A stretch of DNA of 56,544 nucleotides from an uncultured Prevotella sp. GTDB lineage: Bacteria; Bacteroidota; Bacteroidia; Bacteroidales; Bacteroidaceae. The translations under genes were made by a program, and so were the position numbers. The notes beneath the pieces are model-generated. The model was not told where the DNA came from and did no database searches. It worked only from the letters and a program-made list of their open reading frames with translations. Where the stretch lies: positions 1 to 56,544 of the forward strand of contig ONTZ01000033.1 of the NCBI GenBank assembly GCA_900320905.1, written 5' to 3'. This document shows positions 8,238-16,653 of the stretch, one piece after another (the first letter of the stretch is position 1; every line of letters starts with the position of its first letter).

Positions 8238-9158
8238 ATGAAGACCATCTGCCATTACATATCGGAATACATGGGCGTGCTGGTGCTGCTGGCGGCTGTC
8301 GTGTCGCTGTGGTGGCCGGCATCGTTCGCGTGGATCGACACATGGGTCATCAACCCGACGCTCGGCGTCATCATGTTCGGCATGGGCCTGACACTCTCGC
8401 CCCACGACTTCCGCATGGTGATGAGCCGACCCAAGGATATAGTCATCGGATGCCTGGCGCAGTTCACCGTGATGCCGTTGCTGGCATTGGCACTGACGTG
8501 GGCGTTCTCGCTGCCGAAGGAGTTGGCACTGGGTGTCATCCTCGTGGGCTGCTGTCCCGGCGGCACGGCCTCCAACGTCATCACCTTTCTGGCAAAGGGC
8601 GACCTGGCACTGTCCGTCGGCATGACGGCCACCTCTACGCTCCTTGCTCCCGTGCTCACGCCGCTACTCGTATGGCTGATGGCCGGGACGATGGTCGATG
8701 TAGATACCGTAGGCATGCTGCTGAGCATTGTCTATGTGGTCATCGCCCCGATAGTCATCGGCCTGCTGTGCCAGCGCTTCCTGCCGAAGATCACTCAGGC
8801 CATCGTGCCCTATCTGCCGGCACTCTCGTCGATAGCCATCACGCTCGTAGTGTGCATCGTCGTGTCGCACAATGCCAGCCGTCTGCTTGTCGGCGGAATG
8901 ATCGTGGTATTGGTGGTCGTGCTTCATAATATCTGTGGCTTGGGGCTCGGCTATCTCATCGGGCGAGTGTTAGGGCTGGCCGAGGCAAAGAAGAAAGCCC
9001 TCTCCATCGAGGTAGGCATGCAGAACTCCGGGCTGGCCACCAGTCTGGCCACACTGCATTTCGCCGCCTACCCCCTGGCCGCCATCCCCGGGGCCGTATT
9101 CAGCGTATGGCACAACATCAGCGGTGCCATCGCGGCCTATTTCTATCGCAAGGACTGA
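8238..9158 (+). CDS. Bile acid:sodium symporter family (BASS) transporter
   Basis: 306-aa inner-membrane protein with about ten predicted membrane segments. Family motifs are GGTASNV in the first half and EVGMQNSGLA in the second, the two sodium-binding crossover regions of BASS proteins. Bacterial members move bile acids, pantothenate, keto acids or other organic anions with sodium; the substrate here is unknown. It begins 6 bp after the GH2 stop codon and is almost certainly co-transcribed with it. It ends 2 bp from the convergent regulator gene, leaving no room for a separate terminator. Confidence 0.88.
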   Translation: MKTICHYISEYMGVLVLLAAVVSLWWPASFAWIDTWVINPTLGVIMFGMGLTLSPHDFRMVMSRPKDIVIGCLAQFTVMPLLALALTWAFSLPKELALGVILVGCCPGGTASNVITFLAKGDLALSVGMTATSTLLAPVLTPLLVWLMAGTMVDVDTVGMLLSIVYVVIAPIVIGLLCQRFLPKITQAIVPYLPALSSIAITLVVCIVVSHNASRLLVGGMIVVLVVVLHNICGLGLGYLIGRVLGLAEAKKKALSIEVGMQNSGLATSLATLHFAAYPLAAIPGAVFSVWHNISGAIAAYFYRKD

Positions 9159-9160
9159 CT

Positions 9161-10120
9161 TTACAACTTCACGCTGGAGATGTCGACCAGACCATTGACG
9201 ATGGCATAGATGGTCAGGCCGGCGGGGGAATGGATCTGCAGTTTGCGGGCGATGTTGCGCCGATGGGTGATAACGGTATTGACGGAGATGCAGAGACGGT
9301 CGGCTATCTCCTTGTTCTGTAAGCCTTGCACGACGCCGATAATCACATCCTTCTCCCTGTCGCTCAGGGTATCACTGTTATCCTGCCCGCCCTTAAACAC
9401 CATGGCCGAGATATTCTTCGAGACATCGTCCTGCCTGGTCAGTCGCTCCAAGCGCTTGATGGCAGGAGTGAAGATATGATCCTCCACCTCGGCATGCTGG
9501 CAGAGCCATTCCTCGTTGTTGTAGATGTCGTAGAGGGTGGCGGTCAACTGGTTGTTATGGAGTGCATCGGCAGGCAGATACTTGATGATCATGAGTTTCA
9601 ACTCACGTAGGATCTTATCCGTCTGCTCGTGGTTCTTCGAGAAGGTTTCCACATTATAGTCGTTCATGGGACGACCATCTAACAACGACTCGACATAAGG
9701 GAAGAGCGTCTTCTCCTCGTACTTCATGTGGCGGCGAATCTCAAGTGCATAACCCTCGTAGAGTTTCATGATGAGCATACCCAGAGGATCGTCCTCATTG
9801 ATGCTCTCCTGCAACTCGCGACGGATAAAGGGCAACTGGAAGTCGAGGTAGTAGGTGTGGCTGGCTTTCAGGTAGTGCAACAGCGTGGGGACGCTGATTT
9901 GCTCATCGTCCTCAAAGTCACCATACCCATTAATAGTGAAGTTGACGACTGCCAGAAATGTGTAGGTATCCACTTGATTCATTTCGCATGTCTCGCTGAC
10001 GGTCTTGTCGCCAAAGCCGAGAGTGATACCAAACGAGCCTAATGCCTGCAGCACACTGTAATTGTCCTTAATCAGCGTGATCATCTTATCACCGGGTTCA
10101 TACATCTTCAAGTTCTTCAT
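9161..10120 (-). CDS. Hemerythrin-domain LuxR-type regulator
   Basis: 319-aa cytoplasmic regulator that joins a sensor to DNA binding. Residues ~70-235 form a hemerythrin-like four-helix domain with the expected spaced ligands: His in LLHYLKASH, His/Glu in RRHMKYEEKTLFPY, His in FSKNHEQTD and His/Glu in CQHAEVEDHIFTP. Such domains bind a di-iron centre that senses O2, NO or iron state. The last ~65 residues are a LuxR/NarL helix-turn-helix (LSDREKDVIIGVVQGLQNKE, then VNTVITHRRNIARKL). The gene is divergent from the porin-imelysin-di-heme operon, and this placement suggests control of that operon by oxygen, nitrosative stress or iron; that is inference. Confidence 0.87.
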   Translation of the reverse strand: MKNLKMYEPGDKMITLIKDNYSVLQALGSFGITLGFGDKTVSETCEMNQVDTYTFLAVVNFTINGYGDFEDDEQISVPTLLHYLKASHTYYLDFQLPFIRRELQESINEDDPLGMLIMKLYEGYALEIRRHMKYEEKTLFPYVESLLDGRPMNDYNVETFSKNHEQTDKILRELKLMIIKYLPADALHNNQLTATLYDIYNNEEWLCQHAEVEDHIFTPAIKRLERLTRQDDVSKNISAMVFKGGQDNSDTLSDREKDVIIGVVQGLQNKEIADRLCISVNTVITHRRNIARKLQIHSPAGLTIYAIVNGLVDISSVKL

Positions 10121-10148
10121 CGTTCTTGTCCCTTTTCTTTTAATGGTG

Positions 10149-10180
10149 CAAAATTAATCATTTCCAATGAATCCCGCAAG
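10149..10180 (-). promoter_or_regulatory. Promoter of the hemerythrin regulator
   Basis: On the minus strand TAATTTTG (10149-10156) has a TTG (10177-10179) 20 bp upstream, a standard Bacteroidota -33/-7 pair. The predicted leader is about 22-25 nt. Confidence 0.6.
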
Positions 10181-10211
10181 AGTCTGAAAGCGATTTCATC
10201 ATTTTTAGGTA

Positions 10212-10242
10212 TTGTGGTATTTCTTTAAACTCCGTACCTTTG
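10212..10242 (+). promoter_or_regulatory. Promoter of the porin-imelysin-di-heme operon
   Basis: TTG at 10212-10214 and TACCTTTG at 10235-10242 are 20 bp apart, an excellent Bacteroidota promoter. Together with the divergent promoter at 10149-10180 it leaves only ~30 bp between -33 elements, a natural place for a shared operator. Confidence 0.7.
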
Positions 10243-10254
10243 CACCCGGTTTTC

Positions 10255-10289
10255 AGAAGTGAAAAGTGAGAAGTGAAAAGTGAGAAGTG
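10255..10289 (+). repeat. 5 x 7-bp tandem repeat in the porin mRNA leader
   Basis: The alternating units AGAAGTG and AAAAGTG run five times without interruption and stop 2 bp before the ATG at 10292. The whole repeat lies inside the predicted 5' leader. Confidence 0.85.
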
Positions 10290-10291
10290 AA

Positions 10292-11584
10292 ATGAAAAGA
10301 ATTGTATTCACATTATTGGTCATGGCATCTTGCCTGGCAGGACATGCTCAAGAGAGCAGTGCCGACAGCACACAACAACAGAAGAAAGTATCGCGCCTCA
10401 GCGTGGGAGGCTACGGTGAAGCCAACTTCACCCGCAATTTCTTTAGCGACCACGTAAGCCGATACAGTCAGCCCGAGGCGCATAAAGACGATCCCAGCCA
10501 TGGGCGATTCGACATACCCCATGCCGTCATCTATCTTGGATATGACTTCGGCAAGGGATGGTCGTTTGGTACGGAGATAGAGTTCGAACACGGAGGGGCC
10601 GGCATTGCCTACGAGAAAGAAGACGAGGAAGGCGGCGAATGGGAACAAGAGACCGAGAAGGGCGGCGAGGTGGAACTGGAACAGTTCTGGCTCCAGAAGT
10701 CATTCGCCCCCTGGGCCAACATCCGCGTCGGTCATATCGTGGTACCCGTAGGCCTGAACAATGCCCACCACGAACCCCTGAGTTATTTCACAGTCTATCG
10801 CCCTGAGGGAGAGAATACCATCATGCCCTCCACCTGGCATCAGACGGGTGCGTCGCTCTGGGGACGCTTTAAGGACTTTCGCTATGAGGCCCAGTTCTTA
10901 GCAGGACTGAATGCCGACCAGTTTACCAACGTGGGATGGATTCACAAGGGACATAAGTCGCCGATGGAGTTTGACGTCGCCAACAAATATGGCGTGGCAC
11001 TACGCATCGACAACTACTCCGTTGCTGGCTTGCGCATCGGACTGAGCGGCTACTATGGCCACAGTATCGGCAACACCTATCCCAACGATGCCAACGGGGC
11101 CGGTGCAACCTATAAGGGCAAAGTGGCCATCGGATCTGTAGACTTCACGTATGATGCCCACAACTGGATTGTTCGCGGACAGGCCGACTACGGCTATCTG
11201 GGTAATGCCGGCGAACTGAAATATATGTATAACCGACTGAACTCCAAGTCGCCTTACAAGCATTCCGCCTTTGTCAGTAGCAATGCCTATGCCATCGGCA
11301 TCGAGGCTGGCTACAATATCTTCTCGCAGATACAGCCTCTGCGCCAGAAAGGTGAGCGACTCTATCTCTTCGGACGCTATGAAGCCTACAATCCATACGC
11401 CAGCAAGACCAATGGCGTGAGTTATGACTATACGGAAGTGAAGCGGATGGTTGTTGGCTTCAACTACCGCCCTATCCGTCAGATTGTCATCAAGGGCGAA
11501 TACTCCAAGCGCTTCCTGAAGAGCCTGTATAACGATGAGCCCTCGGTGAATATCGGCGTGGCGTATGAAGGATTCTTCCTGTAA
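10292..11584 (+). CDS. Outer-membrane porin-like beta-barrel protein (OprO/P-like)
   Basis: 430-aa exported protein. The start at 10292 gives a clean signal peptide (MKRIVFTLLVMASCLAGHAQ); the frame continues four codons upstream, but those lie in the heptamer repeat. The mature part has alternating beta strands rich in aromatic residues and Gly (GGYGEANFTRNF, VGHIVVPVGLNN) and ends in FFL, typical of an outer-membrane barrel. It resembles phosphate-selective porin O/P-type proteins, although an acidic stretch at ~110-130 (EEGGEWEQETEKGGE) suggests binding of cations, not phosphate. It is the first gene of a four-gene operon with imelysin and a di-heme enzyme, so import of a metal ion or complex is a reasonable guess. 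Confidence 0.75.
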   Translation: MKRIVFTLLVMASCLAGHAQESSADSTQQQKKVSRLSVGGYGEANFTRNFFSDHVSRYSQPEAHKDDPSHGRFDIPHAVIYLGYDFGKGWSFGTEIEFEHGGAGIAYEKEDEEGGEWEQETEKGGEVELEQFWLQKSFAPWANIRVGHIVVPVGLNNAHHEPLSYFTVYRPEGENTIMPSTWHQTGASLWGRFKDFRYEAQFLAGLNADQFTNVGWIHKGHKSPMEFDVANKYGVALRIDNYSVAGLRIGLSGYYGHSIGNTYPNDANGAGATYKGKVAIGSVDFTYDAHNWIVRGQADYGYLGNAGELKYMYNRLNSKSPYKHSAFVSSNAYAIGIEAGYNIFSQIQPLRQKGERLYLFGRYEAYNPYASKTNGVSYDYTEVKRMVVGFNYRPIRQIVIKGEYSKRFLKSLYNDEPSVNIGVAYEGFFL

Positions 11585-11618
11585 AAGAAAAAGGTATTAT
11601 TACATAAATGTTATGACA

Positions 11619-12944
11619 ATGAAAAAAGTTTTTTACTCTTTGGCCCTGATGATGGGCGTAATGACGTTCACTGCCTGTAGCAGTGACAGTGATGACAATG
11701 GTGGCGAAAACAACGACTCGTTTAGCATTGTAACCACCGCTCCCATTGTTGACAACGATACTTATGCAGCCAACACCACCGCTGCCAACTATGCCGACAA
11801 AGCCTTCGGGCAGGCTGCCATCGATGGTTGCATCGGTCTGGTAGGTCAACTGGAAAGCGCCAATGCAGCCATTGCCTCTTCCAAACTCTCAGAGACCCAG
11901 GAGGCCTATCTGCGCAAGGTGCTGGAAAATCTGGTCAGCAACGTGATCGTTCCTACCTACACCAAACTGGCCGACGAGACCGAGGCGCTTGAAAACACCC
12001 TCAAAGGACTGACCGTCAACACCATCACCCAGGCACAGATCAACAGCGCCTGTGATGACTTCAAACAGGCTCGTAAGTATTGGGAGCAGTCGGAGGCCTT
12101 CCTCATGGGGGCTGCCAGCGACTTCGACGTCGATCCTACCATCGACTCCTGGCCATTGAACCGCTCGCTGTTGCTGAACTACTTCAACAACGGTATGGAT
12201 GACGAGATGCTGGAGGATGCCACGATCCTGGGGTTCCACGCCTTGGAGTTTATCCTCTTCCGCGACGGTCAGCCTCGTAAGGTGGCTGAGTTGCAAGGCA
12301 ACGATACCTACAAGACCTTCGAGAATATCAGCGGCGAAAAGGAACTGGCTTACGCCCAGACCATCTGCAAACTGCTGAAGGAACGCTGCTTCCAGTTGCA
12401 ATGTGCCTGGGACGGCGGAGCCAACAGCAGTCGACTGAGCGTTGTCAAAGCCGCAGGTCTGGACTATCAGACAGAGAATGGCCTTTCGTTCGGCGACAAC
12501 CTGACCAAGGCTGGCATCAGCGGTTCAAACAGCACGTTCGCCAGTCTGAAGGCTGCCATCGCCCAAGTGCTGAGCAACGATGAGGGCTCGTGCGTGGCTA
12601 TTGCCAACGAGGTGGGTACCGCCAAGATTGCCAACCCCTTTGCCAATGGCGATGTCTCTTACGTAGAGTCACCTTACAGTTACAATTCCATCACGGACTT
12701 CCGCGATAATATCCGTTCCATCCGAAACATTTGGCTGGGATCTACCAACAAGTCAGCCAACCAATACAGTTTCCACACTTTCTTTGCCAGCGTTAAGAGC
12801 GAGGCAGTCAACAAGGCTGTGGAGAATGGCTATGTCGCTGCCATCGAGGCTATCAGCAATATGCCGTCGCCTTTCGTGAAATACTGCTGTACCATCTGGA
12901 ACATCAACTTCGAAGATGACGACGACTGGGAAGTAGAAGAATAA
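11619..12944 (+). CDS. Imelysin-family (M75) lipoprotein
   Basis: About 441-aa lipoprotein exported to the periplasm or outer membrane. Start at 11619 (or the in-frame ATG at 11613); the signal peptide ends in the lipobox TFTAC with Cys20. The imelysin fold is marked by WEQSEAF, the IDSWPLN segment and the GxHxxE-type motif in GFHALEFILF. Imelysin proteins (EfeO, ICMP, IrpA-like) are linked to iron or haem acquisition and mostly lack protease activity. It starts about 34 bp after the porin stop codon and is followed 17 bp later by a di-heme oxidoreductase, a pairing often seen in Bacteroidota. A Ser/Asp/Gly-rich spacer follows the lipid anchor. Confidence 0.88.
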   Translation: MKKVFYSLALMMGVMTFTACSSDSDDNGGENNDSFSIVTTAPIVDNDTYAANTTAANYADKAFGQAAIDGCIGLVGQLESANAAIASSKLSETQEAYLRKVLENLVSNVIVPTYTKLADETEALENTLKGLTVNTITQAQINSACDDFKQARKYWEQSEAFLMGAASDFDVDPTIDSWPLNRSLLLNYFNNGMDDEMLEDATILGFHALEFILFRDGQPRKVAELQGNDTYKTFENISGEKELAYAQTICKLLKERCFQLQCAWDGGANSSRLSVVKAAGLDYQTENGLSFGDNLTKAGISGSNSTFASLKAAIAQVLSNDEGSCVAIANEVGTAKIANPFANGDVSYVESPYSYNSITDFRDNIRSIRNIWLGSTNKSANQYSFHTFFASVKSEAVNKAVENGYVAAIEAISNMPSPFVKYCCTIWNINFEDDDDWEVEE

Positions 12945-12961
12945 TATATTAAACAACAGAT

Positions 12962-14713
12962 ATGAAGAAATTATCACGACTATTTTTCGTGAGCATGCTG
13001 GCAGCCCCTGTGTTGTCAGCATGTTCCGACAGTAATGACAGCCTGACGGACTTAGGTCCACTCACACCAGACGAACAGTTGTTCGGCAAGGCCACAGGCA
13101 ACTTCACCGCTGAGGAATGGTATCCTGGCGGACAGTTGGGAACAACGGAAAAGGCCAGTTATTCGGCTCCTGCTCCTGCAGTGACTGATCAGGCCGGTAT
13201 GGAGGAAGACTTCAACGTAGGCGAAGGCTTCTTCGAGAAACTCTACACCTTCGAGCAGGAACCTCGCAAGGGCTTGGGGCCTGCCTGGGTGCGCAACTCA
13301 TGTATCGCCTGTCACCCGAGTTATGGCCACGGCAAGCGCCAGATGGATTATCGCGCCAACCAGATTGGCAACGGCTATCTGCTGGTGATCTATCATCCCG
13401 ACAACAATGCCTATATCTCTGAAGTGACGGGTATGCCTCAGACACAGGCCATGTCGCCATTCAAAGCCCCTATCGACGAGAGTCAGATTCAGATTGAATG
13501 GAAACAGGTGACGGCGATGGAGAGCGGACTGCCCATGCAGTTTGAGGATGGTGAGAAATACGCACTCATCTATCCGGAGGTACGTATTCCTCAGTCGGCC
13601 TTCAACACCAATCCCAAACCCCAGAACTACGACGTGCGACTGGAGTCCACCATCGGTGTCTATGGTACCGGTCTGCTCGATGCCATCAGTGATGAGGATA
13701 TTGAGGCACAGTGGCTGGCAGAGTCGAAATACGTTGAACTGAATCCCGCCATGTGGGACAAGGAGGCAGGTGCCTTCAAGCCCTCTGCCTACTATGCCGC
13801 CGGCTATAATGACACTGGTACCCATCGTGGTTCGCATGGTCCGTTGAAACGCTTCACTTATGCCATGACACGTGGCACGCTCCAAGACGGTGCCGGTGCC
13901 AATGCCATCTGGAACATCACCAATGTGACACGTTCCGACCGTCACTGGCTCTATACCACACCTGCCTGGGCAAAGGCACAGAGTGAGGATGCGGAGGTCA
14001 TCGCGTATATCAAACAGCATGGTGCCGATGAGTCGAGCATCCTGCATCCCTACTATGCCGATGGCACCGATGAGGGTATCGCCGAACGTGTAAACGAGAT
14101 ACTGAGTTGTTCGTCGATTGCCAAGAAAGATGTGTTCGATAAATACCTGTTTAATGGTGCGCCCTACAACGGTCAGGACGAGATGAGCGACAAACAGTAC
14201 TATCAGTTCATGGTGTGGCATCGCGGACTGGCTGTGCCTGCTGCCCGTAACCTCAACGAGGCCGACGTGCAGCGCGGTAAGGAACTCTTCACTCAGATTG
14301 GCTGTGCCCAGTGTCACCGTCCCTCGTGGCAGACTGGTTCTGATGATATGTGGGTCGATGCCGCTACAAAGGCCTACGCCCAGAGTATTGGTAAGAATGC
14401 TTCACAGATACTCCCCAAATATCCTAACCAGACCATCTGGCCGTACACCGATATGGTGCAGCACCGTCTGTTCATGATCAACGATATCCGTACAGGCTGG
14501 TGTCGTACTACACCGTTATGGGGTCGTGGCCTGAGTCGCCAACTGACAGGTGCAGACGATAGATTACACGACTGCCGGGCCCGTACTGTCCTGGAGGCGA
14601 TTATGTGGCATGCCTACTCGAAGCAGTCGGATGGCTATCGCGCCACAGAGAAGTTCTATTATCTGCCGAAGGCCGATCGCGATGCTGTCATCCGTTTCAT
14701 AGAATCAATCTGA
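12962..14713 (+). CDS. Di-heme oxidoreductase lipoprotein (DHOR/thiol oxidoreductase-like c-type cytochrome)
   Basis: 583-aa periplasmic lipoprotein, lipobox LSAC with Cys21. Two c-type haem sites are visible: CIACH at residues 114-118 and CAQCH at 448-452, at the positions expected for the DUF1111/di-heme cytochrome c peroxidase-like family. These proteins often sit beside imelysins and are thought to pass electrons during metal uptake or peroxide handling; the exact reaction is unknown. Covalent haem attachment needs a cytochrome c maturation system, consistent with the next gene, which overlaps this stop codon by one base. Confidence 0.88.
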   Translation: MKKLSRLFFVSMLAAPVLSACSDSNDSLTDLGPLTPDEQLFGKATGNFTAEEWYPGGQLGTTEKASYSAPAPAVTDQAGMEEDFNVGEGFFEKLYTFEQEPRKGLGPAWVRNSCIACHPSYGHGKRQMDYRANQIGNGYLLVIYHPDNNAYISEVTGMPQTQAMSPFKAPIDESQIQIEWKQVTAMESGLPMQFEDGEKYALIYPEVRIPQSAFNTNPKPQNYDVRLESTIGVYGTGLLDAISDEDIEAQWLAESKYVELNPAMWDKEAGAFKPSAYYAAGYNDTGTHRGSHGPLKRFTYAMTRGTLQDGAGANAIWNITNVTRSDRHWLYTTPAWAKAQSEDAEVIAYIKQHGADESSILHPYYADGTDEGIAERVNEILSCSSIAKKDVFDKYLFNGAPYNGQDEMSDKQYYQFMVWHRGLAVPAARNLNEADVQRGKELFTQIGCAQCHRPSWQTGSDDMWVDAATKAYAQSIGKNASQILPKYPNQTIWPYTDMVQHRLFMINDIRTGWCRTTPLWGRGLSRQLTGADDRLHDCRARTVLEAIMWHAYSKQSDGYRATEKFYYLPKADRDAVIRFIESI

Positions 14714-15330
14714 TGCGTAGATTCTGTTCCATACTCTATGCAGCGACTGTTGCCTTGGTCGTGAGTGCTGCCGAGCCTCAATCACTCAGCACGCTCCCCC
14801 GGGCAACAGCCGCCCATTTCTGTCAACTGCTGGTGTACGACAATACCGGTAACGTCCAATCGCTCAACAGTTATATCCGCCGGAATCAGGGGGACGGGTT
14901 GTTTGATTCCGTTCAGGATCAAGAATCTGTCCCCATGAATCCTGCCCAGTTATTTTGCTCATACATCTTCAACTACGGTGGCTGGCAGTCATTGCGTATC
15001 TTTCCCCACGCAAATAATAACGGAACCATCACGTGGCATGCTGCCGACGAACGGTTGCCTAACGATATCGGCTCTGAACACCAGAAATATATCCACGACG
15101 TGTTTCCCCGTCTCATCGTTGAAATCGAGGCAGAGAACTGGTCGCAAGTCGATGCCTATATCGACCGTATGCTGAAATACCAGACTACCTTTGCCTCAGA
15201 CCAAACACATCAGACCAAGCACCACACACCACACACTGCACTGTTGTTCCTTCCTTTCGTCCTTTTTCTCGCCCTTCCTCTCATCAGCCTCAAAAACAGC
15301 AACAATCCTACTAATCTGGCAAGGGTTTGA
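14713..15330 (+). CDS. Truncated CcsB/ResB-like cytochrome c assembly protein
   Basis: 205 aa from the ATG that overlaps the previous stop (TGATG). A signal peptide or membrane anchor (residues 1-20) is followed by a segment that resembles the soluble middle part of Bacteroidota CcsBA-type cytochrome c biogenesis proteins: ATAAHFCQLLVYDN, then PAQLFCSYIFNYGGWQSL, then VDAYIDRMLKYQ. In the full protein further membrane helices and the CcsA half would follow; here the similarity stops near residue 165 and a short unrelated hydrophobic tail (HTALLFLPFVLFLALPLIS) ends the frame. I infer a 3' truncation. Similarity is judged by eye from family knowledge and needs a search. A reduced functional partner of the di-heme protein is possible. 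Confidence 0.5.
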   Translation: MRRFCSILYAATVALVVSAAEPQSLSTLPRATAAHFCQLLVYDNTGNVQSLNSYIRRNQGDGLFDSVQDQESVPMNPAQLFCSYIFNYGGWQSLRIFPHANNNGTITWHAADERLPNDIGSEHQKYIHDVFPRLIVEIEAENWSQVDAYIDRMLKYQTTFASDQTHQTKHHTPHTALLFLPFVLFLALPLISLKNSNNPTNLARV

Positions 15331-15612
15331 ACAGACTAATATATCGTGAATAATATTTTGTCCATCCGTGTCTCCTGTAAACTCCTTCATGCGAGCCGTC
15401 GCATCATAGCATTCACCTGCTCCAAAGGCTACGATGCGCTGTAATCTTGGCCACAGTGACTTAGCCAAAGGCTGTTCAGACAGGATGGCGTCCTCTACCT
15501 CGTCGGTCCGCTTGGCATCAGCCTCACGAAGTCTGACCATCAGTTCGTCGCGATGTGCTGTCATATAGTTGAACATGTCAGCCACACGACGTGTGTTGAG
15601 AGCCCAGATACC
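15196..15612 (-). pseudogene. Fragment of a GH3 (auxin-responsive promoter-like) acyl-adenylating protein
   Basis: The minus-strand frame begins directly after a stop codon (GGT-ATC-TGG at 15604-15612) and reads GIWALNTRRVADMFNYM, then LWPRLQRIVAFGAGECYDAT. This order (Asn-rich start, helix with HRDEL, then LWPRL plus a small-residue segment) matches the middle of bacterial GH3-superfamily proteins, which are usually ~500 aa. Similarity fades after about 15340, and the rest of the frame overlaps the CcsB-like gene on the other strand. No start region and no catalytic region remain, so it looks like a decayed fragment. The assignment is by eye; a coincidental open frame is the alternative. Confidence 0.4.
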
Positions 15613-15645
15613 TTATACATAAAAAGAAACTTTATTATTTATCCA

Positions 15646-16584
15646 TTATTTCAATGTCCCTTTGAAGTATTCTATGGTCTTGGCTAATCCCTCATCGAGT
15701 TTGACCTTTGGTTCCCAGTCGAGTTTTTCCTTAGCCAAAGAGATGTCCGGACGGCGCATCTTTGGATCGTCAGAAGGCAGGGGACGGAATACAATCTTAC
15801 TCTTCGAACCTGTCATGGCTATCACCTTCTCTGCCAGTTCCAACATAGTGAATTCACCAGGATTACCAATATTTACAGGCCCCAGGAAATCATCGCCACT
15901 ATTCATCATACGGACCATGCCTTCTATCAGGTCGGAGACATACTGGAACGAACGTGTCTGCTGACCGTTGCCATAGATGGTGATATCCTCTCCACGAAGC
16001 GCCTGCATGATAAAGTTAGAGACGACACGCCCGTCATGCTGAGCCATACGTGGTCCATAGGTGTTGAAGATGCGAATAACCTTAATGCGGACACCATGCA
16101 AGCGATGGTAATCGAAGAACATCGTCTCGGCGCACCGTTTACCCTCATCATAGCACGAACGTATGCCGATGGTGTTCACATTACCCCAATAACTCTCTGG
16201 CTGAGGATGGACGGCAGGGTCGCCATATACCTCGCTGGTGGAGGTCTGCAGGATCTTACACTTGGTACGGCGTGCCAGACCTAGCATGTGATAGGCTCCA
16301 AAGACAGATGTCTTAGTGGTCTGGATAGGGTCATTCTGGTAGTAAATCGGTGACGCCGGACATGCGAGGTTATATATCTCATCAACCTCAGCCCAGTACG
16401 GTTGACACACATCATGCCGCACCATCTCGAAATTCGGTCTGCCAATCAGATGCCAGACATTCTCTTTCGACCCAGTATAGAAGTTGTCCAGACAAATCAC
16501 ATCGTTGCCTTCATTCACTAGACGTTCACAAAGGTGGGAGCCGATGAAGCCCGCGCCACCAGTCACTAATATACGTTTCATCAT
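15646..16584 (-). CDS. uxs: UDP-glucuronate decarboxylase (UDP-xylose synthase)
   Basis: 312-aa short-chain dehydrogenase-type enzyme that converts UDP-glucuronate to UDP-xylose using bound NAD. The Rossmann motif TGGAGFIG is at residues 8-15; the catalytic Tyr145 and Lys149 lie in SCYDEGKR. The segments [12 protein letters not shown] and [20 protein letters not shown] are characteristic of UXS and not of epimerases. UDP-xylose feeds capsule, O-antigen or exopolysaccharide synthesis; a GT2 glycosyltransferase lies 2.6 kb away on the same strand. The ATG at 16584 is preceded by an in-line hairpin that ends the upstream transcript, so the gene may have its own weak promoter. Confidence 0.92.
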   Translation of the reverse strand: MMKRILVTGGAGFIGSHLCERLVNEGNDVICLDNFYTGSKENVWHLIGRPNFEMVRHDVCQPYWAEVDEIYNLACPASPIYYQNDPIQTTKTSVFGAYHMLGLARRTKCKILQTSTSEVYGDPAVHPQPESYWGNVNTIGIRSCYDEGKRCAETMFFDYHRLHGVRIKVIRIFNTYGPRMAQHDGRVVSNFIMQALRGEDITIYGNGQQTRSFQYVSDLIEGMVRMMNSGDDFLGPVNIGNPGEFTMLELAEKVIAMTGSKSKIVFRPLPSDDPKMRRPDISLAKEKLDWEPKVKLDEGLAKTIEYFKGTLK

Positions 16585-16606
16585 ATTCAGTTAGAGTTTA
16601 AATGTG

Positions 16607-16634
16607 AAGAGCCCCGCCGGCGGGCGAGGCTCTT
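16607..16634 (-). terminator. Strong GC-rich hairpin ending the GGGtGRT transcript
   Basis: On the minus strand AAGAGCCTCGCC pairs with GGCGGGGCTCTT (12 bp with one wobble pair), then TTCACATTT follows. It sits between the GGGtGRT gene and uxs. Confidence 0.65.
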
Positions 16635-16653
16635 GATAATATACCTTTACTTA

